DNA of 54,669 nt from Rhodospirillales bacterium (GTDB taxonomy: Bacteria; Pseudomonadota; Alphaproteobacteria; Rhodospirillales; Casp-alpha2). The notes under the pieces are model-generated. The model did not search any database. It saw only the letters and a list, made by a program, of their open reading frames with translations, and was not told the DNA's origin. Of this stretch, positions 16,102 through 24,583 are shown in pieces. A program made the translations under genes and the position numbers. The first letter of the stretch is position 1. Every line of letters starts with the position of its first letter. The stretch is taken from the NCBI GenBank assembly GCA_028825025.1, contig JAPKAX010000002.1, forward strand, positions 1-54,669, read 5' to 3'.

Positions 16102-17178
16102 TTACTTCAGGTAAGTCGCATTAAGAGACTGAGCATCGCCCCATTTCTTGTAAGATTTACGGAACGAAGCATAGCTGTCGTTCACTTCTTTGAACAATGG
16201 GTCTTTTGCTGAATCTTCAGCAATAACTTCATTCCAAGACTTTTCAAACACACCTAGCTGTTCATCAGTCCAGCGGCGAGTTTTAACGCCATATTTGGTA
16301 CCCATTTCAACCATAGCGAATGGGTTGACGTACTCGGTCTCAGCAAACGTGTTCACGATGCTGTCACCACAAGCTGTCTCAACCATAGCTTGGCGCTGAT
16401 CGGAAAGACCATCAAACTTAGCCTTGTTGACCAAAAGTTGGCTAACAGAAGTCTGCTGGTGCCAACCAGGGAAGTAGTTGTTCTTGGCGATTTGGTAGAA
16501 GCCATACTTGATGTCCATAGCTGGCATCGAGAATTCAGTCGCATCGATAACGCCTTTTTCAAGCGCTGGGAAGATATCGCCACCAGCTAGAAGCTGAGTG
16601 GAAACACCAATCTTCTGCATGACGCGAGCGCCAAGACCGAAGAAACGCATTTTCATGCCGCGAAGTTGCTTAAGGTCTTTGATTTCTTCTTTAAACCAAC
16701 CAGAAGTTTCTGGTCCAATAGCAAAGCAATCCATCTGCGTGATGCCGTGCTTAGCATAGATACGCTTTTGGATAACGTCACCGCCACCAAATTTCTTCCA
16801 TGCAAAGTACTCGCCCATGGATGGACCAAAAGGCACAGCAGTGAAGAATGCCAATGCTGGGTATTTACCAACATCATAACCAGCTGTAGTCCAAGCTGCT
16901 TCAACAGAACCTTTAGAAGTCGCATCAAAACCTTCGTTACCTGGGATCAAAGCGCCCGGCTCGAAGAATTTCATTGTGAAACTACCGCCGGAAAGGCGTT
17001 TGATTACTTTGGAGAAGCGAACGCCTGAAGAACCCAAGTGAGGAACAGCTGCGCCCCATGCACTATGCATTTTCCATTTTACGCGCTTTTCAGCAGCGTC
17101 AGCAGAGCCTGAAACTCCAACTACGCCCATGGCAACAGCCGCAGCTGCTGCAATGCTTACAAAAATTTTCTTACTCAT
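16102..17178 (-). CDS. TRAP transporter periplasmic substrate-binding protein (DctP family)
   Basis: A 358-residue secreted binding protein. The N-terminal signal peptide (SIAAAAAVAMGVVGVSGSADA) is cleaved near residue 28. The mature part shows KWKMHSAWGAAVPHLGSSG, FEPGALIPGNEGFDATSKG and the TRAP signature region LKQLRGMKMRFFGLGARVMQ. ALEKGVIDATEF contains the usual position near the substrate-binding arginine region. The wording matches the group annotated as mannitol/chloroaromatic or 2-oxoacid type, suggesting an organic acid ligand. A GGGAGA ribosome site precedes the ATG. It heads the operon, and a terminator follows the gene. Confidence 0.92.
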   Translation of the reverse strand: MSKKIFVSIAAAAAVAMGVVGVSGSADAAEKRVKWKMHSAWGAAVPHLGSSGVRFSKVIKRLSGGSFTMKFFEPGALIPGNEGFDATSKGSVEAAWTTAGYDVGKYPALAFFTAVPFGPSMGEYFAWKKFGGGDVIQKRIYAKHGITQMDCFAIGPETSGWFKEEIKDLKQLRGMKMRFFGLGARVMQKIGVSTQLLAGGDIFPALEKGVIDATEFSMPAMDIKYGFYQIAKNNYFPGWHQQTSVSQLLVNKAKFDGLSDQRQAMVETACGDSIVNTFAETEYVNPFAMVEMGTKYGVKTRRWTDEQLGVFEKSWNEVIAEDSAKDPLFKEVNDSYASFRKSYKKWGDAQSLNATYLK

Positions 17179-17548
17179 ATTAGTCGTCTCCCTATTCGGA
17201 TTAATAACCTGTCGTAATGATTGCGGAACCTAAGTTCGAGATAACCGTTTATTTTGGCTTACATCTCTTCGCATACGTTATTGTATACATTAATCAGTCC
17301 GAGATGTGAACATCTTAATTTTTTAAAGTGTGACCAAACATAAATAATTAAATCACCTCCTAGGCATGGTAGCAATAAATCAACAGTCTCAGTTACACGT
17401 TTTTGACAAAATAAATCAAAAATTTATAATTTATTTTATACTAATAATCTTAGATACCTTATTACGGGGATGCAACCTCTTAAGAGTATCCATTATCAAT
17501 AGTATTAATATTTGCTCACAATATATATGCAGTTCTAATCGGCTGAAT
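17179..17548. promoter_or_regulatory. 370-bp regulatory region upstream of the TRAP operon
   Basis: This AT-rich spacer lies upstream of the TRAP operon (minus strand) and after the end of the CMD-family gene. It carries TTGTATACAT at 17281-17290, with the 8-bp palindrome TGTATACA, of the kind bound by GntR/FadR-type regulators. No regulator gene of that type is in the window. The short ORF at 17366 is low-complexity and is not supported. No RNA structure is obvious. Confidence 0.35.
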
Positions 17549-18097
17549 TTAGCTCAATTCGGCTGAAGCACCGTTAGATTCAGGTACCTCAAAGACATTA
17601 ATCGTCATAGAAATAAGGGTGTAATAGCCAAGAATTCCAGTTAGGTCGACTACTCCCGCTTCACCTAAAGCATCAACGGCGCGCGCATACAGCTCGTCAT
17701 TTATATATCGATCCGTGTGCAGTGTTTTCGAAAACGCATGAACCACAGCCTCGTCTTCGTGTTCAAATATAGGGTTCTGGTGGGTGCGAATAGCTTCAAT
17801 GACATCTGGTGATAGGCCCGCTTCAAGGGCAATCGGTTTATGGGCGGACCATTCAAACTCTGAACTCCATACACGCGCCGTTGTTAATATTGCTAATTCA
17901 GATAAGCGCGGCTCCAATGATGTATCGAAACGACAATAGCGGCCAAGCGCTTGTGCTGCGCTGGCAAGTTCTGGGCGGTTTAACCAAACGGCTAGCGGCC
18001 CGCGAACGGCACCGCGCGGCCCAGAAACGATAGTGTCGTGCACTTGGCGTTGGTCGTCGGTCATGTTTTCAGGCAATAAGATGGGGATACGTGTCAT
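17549..18097 (-). CDS. Carboxymuconolactone decarboxylase (CMD) family protein
   Basis: The 182-residue all-helical protein contains LSELAILTTARVWSSEFEW followed by SAHKPIALEAGLSPDVIEAI, the EXXW-H pattern of CMD-family proteins lacking the CxxC of AhpD. It may be a lyase/decarboxylase-like or structural protein, and gamma-carboxymuconolactone decarboxylase itself is not implied. It is divergent from the SDR at 18215 across a 117-bp spacer containing a perfect 15-bp palindrome, so the two genes may be coregulated. Confidence 0.82.
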   Translation of the reverse strand: MTRIPILLPENMTDDQRQVHDTIVSGPRGAVRGPLAVWLNRPELASAAQALGRYCRFDTSLEPRLSELAILTTARVWSSEFEWSAHKPIALEAGLSPDVIEAIRTHQNPIFEHEDEAVVHAFSKTLHTDRYINDELYARAVDALGEAGVVDLTGILGYYTLISMTINVFEVPESNGASAELS

Positions 18098-18148
18098 GTC
18101 GGATTCCTGTGGGATATATGAATGAATGAATAAACGTGTGTGAGTTCA

Positions 18149-18163
18149 ATAATACCGTATTAT
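18149..18163. promoter_or_regulatory. Perfect 15-bp palindrome in divergent promoter, candidate operator
   Basis: The sequence ATAATACCGTATTAT is a perfect inverted repeat around a central C, in the spacer between the CMD-family gene and the SDR gene. Its size and position fit a dimeric regulator such as a GntR or TetR type that controls both genes. The regulator is not recognisable nearby. Confidence 0.5.
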
Positions 18164-18214
18164 ATAATCAATATAAAATAGATTTATTTTTGTAAAAATT
18201 AAACGGAGGTTGAT

Positions 18215-18997
18215 GTGGACGTACGTATGGATGGGCGCAATGCTATTATTACGGGCGGCAGTAAAGGGCTTGGAAAGGCCATGGCTATAGAATTTTCTAA
18301 ATCTGGGGCCAGTGTTGCACTTGTATCGCGGGGGCAGGAGGCATTAGACGCTGCAAAAGCCGAAGTTGCTGAGGTGAGCGACGGTAAAGTGATCACCGTC
18401 GCGGCTGATATTCGCCAGGCTGATGAATGCATACGCGCCGTGGCTGAGGCGGAAGCGGCACTTGGTGGCATTGATATTTTGGTCAATAACGCCGGTACAT
18501 CTCAGCGCGGACCGTTTTTGGAAGTTAGCGACGAATTATGGCAAGACGATCTGGATTTAAAATTGTTTGCCTCGATTCGATTAAGTCGTTTGGTCATCCC
18601 CGGCATGCGTGACCGACGCTGGGGCCGGATTATTAACGTGCTTAATGTGGGGGCTAAAATGCCGAGCGCTGAAGGCGCTCCGACAGCCGTTAGCCGGGCG
18701 GCGGGAATGGCATTAATGAAGGTACTAGCCAATGAAGGCGCACCACATAACGTTTTGGTCAACGGAATGCTGGTCGGAAAAATCCGCAGCGATCAATGGG
18801 AACAGCGTCACGCCAAAGACCCCGACGGTTTATCGCTAGAAGACTGGTACACCGAAACTGGCAAAGAACAACCCATGGGCCGTTTGGGCTTGGCCCAAGA
18901 ATTCGCCAACATGGCCTGCTTTTTAGCCTCCGATGCTGGGTCATATATTAATGGGGCCGCCATCAACGTTGATGGCGGTTTATGTAAGGTCGTCTAA
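18215..18997 (+). CDS. SDR family protein lacking the YxxxK catalytic box
   Basis: A 260-residue Rossmann-fold protein with GGSKGLG at 14-20 and NNAG at 91-94, so cofactor binding looks intact. At the normal active site the sequence is APTAVSRAAGMALMK. The position of the catalytic Tyr is Thr157 and that of Lys is Arg161, and the preceding Ser region reads NVLNVGAK. It may be an atypical SDR with other chemistry. The end INGAAINVDGGLCKVV is standard. GTG at 18215 is chosen because GGAGG lies five bases upstream. It converges on the GMC gene with 3 bp between them. Confidence 0.85.
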   Translation: MDVRMDGRNAIITGGSKGLGKAMAIEFSKSGASVALVSRGQEALDAAKAEVAEVSDGKVITVAADIRQADECIRAVAEAEAALGGIDILVNNAGTSQRGPFLEVSDELWQDDLDLKLFASIRLSRLVIPGMRDRRWGRIINVLNVGAKMPSAEGAPTAVSRAAGMALMKVLANEGAPHNVLVNGMLVGKIRSDQWEQRHAKDPDGLSLEDWYTETGKEQPMGRLGLAQEFANMACFLASDAGSYINGAAINVDGGLCKVV

Positions 18998-19000
18998 AGG

Positions 19001-20596
19001 CTACTTTGTATCCTCAATAATCATGGCGGCACCTTTTTCTGCAACCATCATCACCGGTGCGTTAATATTGCCAGATGGCATTGTTGGCATGATCGACGCA
19101 TCGATGACCCGGACCCCTTCAAGACCTCGAACCTTTAAGCGCTCATCAACCACTGCCATAGGGTCGGTGTCTGTTCCCATTTTACACGTCCCCATTACAT
19201 GATAAACGCTAGCACCTGTCTTTCTTACGTAGGTCAGCATGTCCTCATCGTCTTGGCAATCGGGGCCGGGTTTAAGTTCGCGGGTTCGATACGGAGCCAA
19301 AGCTTCAGCTTCGCCAATATCACGCGCGATATGCATTCCGGCAACCAACGCGTCTTGATCAGCTTTTTCAGCTAAAAAGTTAGGCCGGATCAGCGGTGCT
19401 GTCATGGGGTCGGGTGATCCAATATGGATAGTGCCTTGGCTTTCGGGGCGCATTTGTGACACGCCAATGGTCATGCCGGGGGTTTTATCCAATATGCGAG
19501 TGGCTGGATCGAAGCTTGCCGGGGCGAATAAAAATTGAATGTCGGGCGTTGCTAATTCAGGCCGGGTTTTAACAAAACCATGGCCAACTCCTGCCGTATA
19601 GGTCAAAAGTCCACGTCTTTTGAATGCATATTTAATAACTTCGCCAACAAGCTTTAAGCCTCTGGATTGTTCGTTGAAGGTTATCTTTTGCGATACTTGC
19701 CAACAGACGCGGGCGGCAAAGTGGTCACGATAATTCTCACCAACACCGGGCAATTCATGGGTGACTTCAATACCGTTAGATTTAAGAAGCTCCGGCTGTC
19801 CAATTCCTGAAAGCTCTAGTAGATGCGGCGATTGTACCGCACCAGCGCTTAAAATGACTTCGCGAGAGGCATGGGCTGTGTATTCAGACCCAAATATATC
19901 ATAAACCACGCCGGTAACCCGTTTGCCATCCATAATAAGGCGCTTGGCTCTTGCGTTTGTTATGGTCGTTAGGTTCTTTCGATTGGCAATAGGGTGCAAA
20001 AAAGCATTGGCGGCGCTAACCCGTTGGCCATTTTTTTGCGTGACTTGGTAATACCCAAAACCATCTTGTTGAGCTCCATTATAATCAATGGTGCGGTCAT
20101 GCCCGCGCTCGACACCTGCGTCAACAAAGGCATCAATAATGGGGTGATGTTCGCGCATATCGACAACATTTAAAGGGCCATCGCCGTTTCTGAATTCGTC
20201 ACTGCCGCGCTCAAATCTTTCAGATTTTTTGAAATATGGCAAAACATCTGAAAACGACCAACCCCGATTACCAAGCTGTGCCCATGTGTTATAATCTAAT
20301 TCTTGGCCACGAATATAGATCATACCATTTATTGATGAAGACCCACCGAGTCCCTTGCCACGGGGGATGGGGAGCGATCGTCCGGCTACATTATCTTCTG
20401 GTTCTGCCTGAAAGCACCAATTGTATTTTGGGTTACTGAGCAGCTTTTGAAACCCAGCCGGGATTGTGATCCAAATGCTGTCATCTTTACCGCCCGCTTC
20501 CAGCAATAAAACCTGTTTTGACGGGTCAGCACTTAATCGGTTAGCAAGAATGCACCCGGCTGTGCCTGCACCAATGATAATGAAGTCGTAGGTCAT
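19001..20596 (-). CDS. GMC-family FAD-dependent oxidoreductase
   Basis: A 531-residue flavoprotein of the glucose-methanol-choline family. The N-terminal dinucleotide-binding motif is FIIIGAGTAGCILANRLSAD, followed by GMC signature 1 (PRGKGLGGSSSINGMIYIRG) and signature 2 near GAVQSPHLLELSGIG. The active-site His is in SVYHVMGTCKMG and the Asn in SGNINAPVMMVAEKG. It oxidises an alcohol to an aldehyde or ketone. Choline dehydrogenase is the commonest label, but no betaine aldehyde dehydrogenase is nearby, so the substrate is open. It lies 7 bp downstream of the HpcH-type aldolase gene. Confidence 0.9.
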   Translation of the reverse strand: MTYDFIIIGAGTAGCILANRLSADPSKQVLLLEAGGKDDSIWITIPAGFQKLLSNPKYNWCFQAEPEDNVAGRSLPIPRGKGLGGSSSINGMIYIRGQELDYNTWAQLGNRGWSFSDVLPYFKKSERFERGSDEFRNGDGPLNVVDMREHHPIIDAFVDAGVERGHDRTIDYNGAQQDGFGYYQVTQKNGQRVSAANAFLHPIANRKNLTTITNARAKRLIMDGKRVTGVVYDIFGSEYTAHASREVILSAGAVQSPHLLELSGIGQPELLKSNGIEVTHELPGVGENYRDHFAARVCWQVSQKITFNEQSRGLKLVGEVIKYAFKRRGLLTYTAGVGHGFVKTRPELATPDIQFLFAPASFDPATRILDKTPGMTIGVSQMRPESQGTIHIGSPDPMTAPLIRPNFLAEKADQDALVAGMHIARDIGEAEALAPYRTRELKPGPDCQDDEDMLTYVRKTGASVYHVMGTCKMGTDTDPMAVVDERLKVRGLEGVRVIDASIMPTMPSGNINAPVMMVAEKGAAMIIEDTK

Positions 20597-20603
20597 GTGA
20601 AGT

Positions 20604-21377
20604 TTAGTCTTTTGATTTCATACTGTGAATTCCGGTTGCAACTTGTTTGGCTCCGGACAGCATGTAAGCTTGTTCTGATGCAACGAAAAAGGTTGTGATG
20701 CCCAATTTGTTTAAGTCAGGCCCACTTTCCGTATTAGGTGCAAACGTCATATACGCTTTGCCATGCTTTTTCGTGGCAACACCAACTGTCTTCATGGCAT
20801 CACGCACTTCAGGTGCAGCCATATTGGTCAAACCATAACAAACGGCTAAATCAGCAGGGCCAACGAACAAACCATCAACGCCCTTGGTTGCCGCAATGGC
20901 ATCAACAGCGTCAACGCCTTCTGGCTCTTCAATTTGTACGATGACAATGGTTTCTTCTTCACTTTGGGCCAAAACATCAGCCATTTTTCGGGTTGCGTAT
21001 CCTGCCCAGCGATGAGACCCGGCATAACCCCGCCCACCATGTCCAAAGCGCGACCATCTAGCAACATCTGCTGCTTTTTCAGGAGTTGCCACGTGGGGCA
21101 CAACAACACCGGTGGCACCACTGTCCAAAGCTTTTAAGATTTCAGCCTGACTGCCGTCCGGTACGCGGACTAGGATTGGGAATTTAAGGGCGCGGGCAAC
21201 AGCCATGCAGGCATCCAAGCGGCCCCGATCAAACGGTGCGTGCTCTGCATCAAGGCAAACAAAATCCAGTCCAGACATCGCCAGAATTTCGATCAGCTCA
21301 TAAGCTGGCGTTTTCATGAACGTCCCGGCCAAAATATCGCCGCGGACCATGCGTGTACGTAAATTATCTGTCGTCAT
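20604..21377 (-). CDS. HpcH/HpaI-type class II aldolase
   Basis: A 257-residue TIM-barrel protein with the HpcH/HpaI motifs FVCLDAEHAPFDRG, FPILVRVPDG, GATGVVVPHV, IVQIEEPEGVDAV and GLFVGPADLAVCYG. The Glu and Asp in these last two segments bind the divalent metal. Family members cleave 2-oxo-4-hydroxy acids to pyruvate and an aldehyde, which would be the final step of a non-phosphorylative sugar-acid route. It starts 28 bp after the lpxL-like gene on the same strand, so it may receive read-through from the lipid A operon, and it is followed by the GMC oxidoreductase. Confidence 0.88.
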   Translation of the reverse strand: MTTDNLRTRMVRGDILAGTFMKTPAYELIEILAMSGLDFVCLDAEHAPFDRGRLDACMAVARALKFPILVRVPDGSQAEILKALDSGATGVVVPHVATPEKAADVARWSRFGHGGRGYAGSHRWAGYATRKMADVLAQSEEETIVIVQIEEPEGVDAVDAIAATKGVDGLFVGPADLAVCYGLTNMAAPEVRDAMKTVGVATKKHGKAYMTFAPNTESGPDLNKLGITTFFVASEQAYMLSGAKQVATGIHSMKSKD

Positions 21378-21405
21378 TTTATTTGTTCCCTATTCGTATG
21401 TGTTT

Positions 21406-22320
21406 TTATTTAGGCCAACGGTTATGGAGCCATAACCATTGTTCCGGGTGTTGTTGTACCCAAATTTCGATGCGTGCATTAATTTGGCGCATGATAGTTT
21501 CGACATCAGCGTTTTTGTTACCTGTTTTTTCTATCAGCAAAGGTTCTTCAACACGGACTTGAAAGTTTGCCCCTTTTGTTCGAACAACGTGGGCTGGAAT
21601 GACCGGGCAATCGAAGCGCAAGGCCAATTCCGCTATTGCCGGTGCGGTCATGGCGTCGCGCCCAAAAAATGGGATCGCAATGCCATCATTCATTTTTTGA
21701 TCAACCAAAATGCCTAGCGTTTTCCCTTCTTTTAGGGCTCTTAACAATGCCCGCGCCCCCTGAGCGCCTTTCGGTGCTATCGATGCATCGGAATGCGCCG
21801 TCCGGCTACGAAACAGCCAATCGACCATCGGGTTGTTGGCAGCCCGGTAAACTAAAACGGTTACTAAGCCGCGCTGCGCCGCCGATGCAGGCAACAATTC
21901 CCAATTGGCGAAATGACCGGAAAAGATAATACACGGGCCGCCCGCAGCCTGAACAGACTCAAATATATCGCCCCGGATGACTTCAACCGGGCCAGATGAT
22001 TTTGTTGTATCGATGTTTGAGACATGAGGGTATTCGGCGGCGGTTCTGCCTAAGTTATCCCACATGCCAATTATAATGGCTTGGATTTCGGCGGCTGATT
22101 TTTCAGGAAATACGGTGGTTAAGTTCCGCCGAGCCCTGTTCGTTACCGATAGCCTTGGGCCAATCGTACGCCCGATTAAAGACCCAATAGCCGATGCTAC
22201 TGATACGGGTAACAGACGAAAGAACCCATAAATAAGGGCGACAAAAACCGCTTGCAAAGGATAGGTGATGTAAGATTTAAGGGCGCGTCTGGATTTCGAC
22301 ATTTGGTTTATCTGCATCAA
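21406..22320 (-). CDS. Lipid A late acyltransferase, LpxL/HtrB family
   Basis: A 304-residue inner-membrane acyltransferase that adds a secondary fatty acyl chain to Kdo-lipid A. An N-terminal membrane anchor (LQAVFVALIYGFFRLLPVSVA) precedes the catalytic HX4E motif in FSGHFANWELLP. ILVDQKMNDGIAIPFFGRDA and APAIAELALRFDCPVIPAHV are the substrate and block III/IV motifs, and it ends WLWLHNRWPK as LpxL proteins do. It shares a 4-bp overlap with lpxK, showing translational coupling. Which acyl chain or ACP donor is used cannot be told. Confidence 0.9.
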   Translation of the reverse strand: MMQINQMSKSRRALKSYITYPLQAVFVALIYGFFRLLPVSVASAIGSLIGRTIGPRLSVTNRARRNLTTVFPEKSAAEIQAIIIGMWDNLGRTAAEYPHVSNIDTTKSSGPVEVIRGDIFESVQAAGGPCIIFSGHFANWELLPASAAQRGLVTVLVYRAANNPMVDWLFRSRTAHSDASIAPKGAQGARALLRALKEGKTLGILVDQKMNDGIAIPFFGRDAMTAPAIAELALRFDCPVIPAHVVRTKGANFQVRVEEPLLIEKTGNKNADVETIMRQINARIEIWVQQHPEQWLWLHNRWPK

Positions 22321-23309
22321 CTCGCAAAACGTATGATTGGCTCAAGAAGGGCTGTTAATAAGGCTTCATCTTCCCATTCCAACCGAATGCCAAGGGGCTT
22401 AACAGCGCTTTGCCATTTTGTATCCAAGCGAACATAATCTTTTTCTGTCGTTAGCAACAAGGCTTTATCCGCCTGTGCGGCTTCAATGAGTTCAGATACT
22501 TCCGCATCCGTATACGCATGATGATCAGTAAACGCGGTTGTTCTTGCAAGCGTACAGCCCAGTTCATTTAAAGTGGTGAAAAACTTTTCGGGTTGAGCAA
22601 TGCCGGCGAAGGCATGGACGGGCTGGTTTGTGAAATTTAAATCAGTGGGTTCGGCTTTGATTTGGGCTTTTATAATAATCATATCTGGGGTGATGCGCTT
22701 AATGTGTTCCGCTATTCCGGCCTGATCTAATCCCAGTATCACCACGGCATTTGATTTTTGTAACGAATGCTCAAATTCTTCACGCAAGGGACCGGCGGGC
22801 ATTACGCGCCCATTGCCAATGCCATAGGTGCCATCGATAACGCACAAGCTTACGTCTTTATGCAACGACGGGTTTTGTAAACCGTCGTCCATTATGATCG
22901 TTTTTGCCCCGGCTTCGACCATAGCGATGGCCCCTTTAACCCGGTTCTTGGCAATCCAAGTGAGGGCAACACGGGCTAACAAAAGTGGTTCATCGCCGAC
23001 CCGTATGGCAGAATCCAAAGCAACATCAACCGGGTGAGGCCCGCGTTCGGAGCCGCCATATCCCCGGCTTAAATAATGTGCATTTACGCCCGCGCTCAAA
23101 AGCCGCTTACCAATATCAAGGGCAACGGGGGTTTTTCCAGCACCCCCTGCTACTGCATTGCCAATGCATATGACCGGGGCCGGGGCCTGAATGGGAGTGG
23201 CGGCGGATTGGTTCATTTGCGCCCCAACGCCATACAACCAGCCAATGGGGCTCAATAGATTTGAGATTAACCCGCCTTGGTCCCGCTTCCAATATGTCGG
23301 GGCTTTCAT
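22317..23309 (-). CDS. lpxK: Tetraacyldisaccharide 4'-kinase
   Basis: LpxK phosphorylates the 4' position of the lipid A disaccharide precursor at the inner face of the inner membrane. The 330-residue protein begins with an amphipathic anchor (LISNLLSPIGWLYGVGAQMN), then the Walker A-like loop IGNAVAGGAGKTPVALD (about 49-65), SRGYGGSERGPHPVD, VGDEPLLLAR and the metal/ATP motif IIMDDGLQNPSLHKD. Its place between waaA and lpxL, with 4-bp overlaps on both sides, agrees with the assignment. The length is normal. Confidence 0.95.
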   Translation of the reverse strand: MKAPTYWKRDQGGLISNLLSPIGWLYGVGAQMNQSAATPIQAPAPVICIGNAVAGGAGKTPVALDIGKRLLSAGVNAHYLSRGYGGSERGPHPVDVALDSAIRVGDEPLLLARVALTWIAKNRVKGAIAMVEAGAKTIIMDDGLQNPSLHKDVSLCVIDGTYGIGNGRVMPAGPLREEFEHSLQKSNAVVILGLDQAGIAEHIKRITPDMIIIKAQIKAEPTDLNFTNQPVHAFAGIAQPEKFFTTLNELGCTLARTTAFTDHHAYTDAEVSELIEAAQADKALLLTTEKDYVRLDTKWQSAVKPLGIRLEWEDEALLTALLEPIIRFAS

Positions 23310-24583
23310 TTATCCCCTCCAACCGATTTTAAGAAGGGTGAAAGCTTGATAATAAGCGCATCCAATACGCGGGCTTCCGATTGGGCATAGTCATGGGCTT
23401 TGGTTGCAATTTCAGATGCGGCGTATGGGTTTTTTAAAAAATCAGATAACGTGTTCGATAAAGTTGCTCCATCCGCAACCTCAACAGCGCCGCCGCACTG
23501 GGCTAACTGTTCCTTCATTTTCTGAAAGTTCCACATATATGGCCCATGCAGGATCGTGCATTTTAATTTTGCCGCTTCTAACGGGTTTTGCCCCCCTTTG
23601 TCAACGAAAGATTTACCCATGAACACCAATTTGCAAAGCCTGAAAAATAGCCCCATCTCGCCCATGGTATCGGCTAAATAAATCTGAGTGTCCGTTGTGA
23701 TAGGCTCGTTTTTGCTGCGTTGGGCAACGATTGCGCCTAAGCTTCGCAAATGGCTGGCAATTTGATCGCCGCGTATTGGATGGCGGGGCGCTATTACGGT
23801 CAGCAAATCGGGACGGCTTGATTGTAAGCGTTGATGGACATCCCACAAAATATCTTCTTCCCCGGGGTGAGTGCTGGCGGCAAACCAATTGGGGCGGGGG
23901 TTAATTGTTTTTGCAAGAGCCGCCAAATCTGCCTTTTTCACCGGCAAAGATTCAACTGCGAACTTCAAGTTACCAACGCAATCTGTTATTGGTGCGCCCA
24001 ATTTTTGTAAGCGTTGGGTGTCCGTGTCTGTTTGCCCCAAACACAGTGTGAAGCTTTTTAAAATACTTTTGATAAAGCCGGGAAAGTACTGCCATCCAGC
24101 AAAGGATTTGGGCGATATACGCCCGTTTATCAAGATTAAGGGAATGTTGCGGCGCGCGGTTTCCGTAACAAAGTTTGGCCAAAAATCAGATTCTGACCAC
24201 AACACCAAATTGGGCTTCCAATGATTTAAAAACCTGCGAACACAAACCATGCGATCAATAGGCATGTATTGATGAATAACCCCAGCTGGCAGCCGTTCAG
24301 CCATAAGAGCGGCGGACGTAACTGTTCCGGTGGTTAATAAAAGCGTCGTCATCGGGTGATCCGCTTTCAAGCGCCCAATAAGTGGCAACAAAGACAACGA
24401 TTCGCCAACGCTGGCGGCATGAAGCCAGATTAAAGGGCTGCTTGGTCGGGGGTGTGCAGCGTGGCCTAAGCGTTCAGAAAAGCGTTCTAAATCTTCTTTC
24501 CCCCGGGCACGGCGTCGGGCCAAATAAAAGGCAATAAGGGGTGCGCCAACCACATCGAAACAACGGTACAGAGTTAAAATCAA
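23306..24583 (-). CDS. waaA: 3-deoxy-D-manno-octulosonic acid transferase
   Basis: WaaA (KdtA) transfers Kdo from CMP-Kdo to lipid IVA at the cytoplasmic membrane face. The 425-residue GT-B glycosyltransferase shows WLHAASVGESLSLLPLI (acceptor-binding Glu region), TTGTVTSAALMAERLP, WSESDFWPNFVTE, NWFAASTHPGEEDILWDVH and GQNPLEAAKLKCTILHGP, all typical of Kdo transferases. It is translationally coupled to the DUF374 gene upstream and lpxK downstream by 4-bp overlaps. The number of Kdo units added cannot be inferred. Confidence 0.95.
   Translation of the reverse strand: MILTLYRCFDVVGAPLIAFYLARRRARGKEDLERFSERLGHAAHPRPSSPLIWLHAASVGESLSLLPLIGRLKADHPMTTLLLTTGTVTSAALMAERLPAGVIHQYMPIDRMVCVRRFLNHWKPNLVLWSESDFWPNFVTETARRNIPLILINGRISPKSFAGWQYFPGFIKSILKSFTLCLGQTDTDTQRLQKLGAPITDCVGNLKFAVESLPVKKADLAALAKTINPRPNWFAASTHPGEEDILWDVHQRLQSSRPDLLTVIAPRHPIRGDQIASHLRSLGAIVAQRSKNEPITTDTQIYLADTMGEMGLFFRLCKLVFMGKSFVDKGGQNPLEAAKLKCTILHGPYMWNFQKMKEQLAQCGGAVEVADGATLSNTLSDFLKNPYAASEIATKAHDYAQSEARVLDALIIKLSPFLKSVGGDK

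Noticed and set aside
17366-17566. 66-codon ORF in the TRAP upstream region
   Set aside because: AT-rich, low-complexity translation that overlaps the end of the CMD gene; no support.
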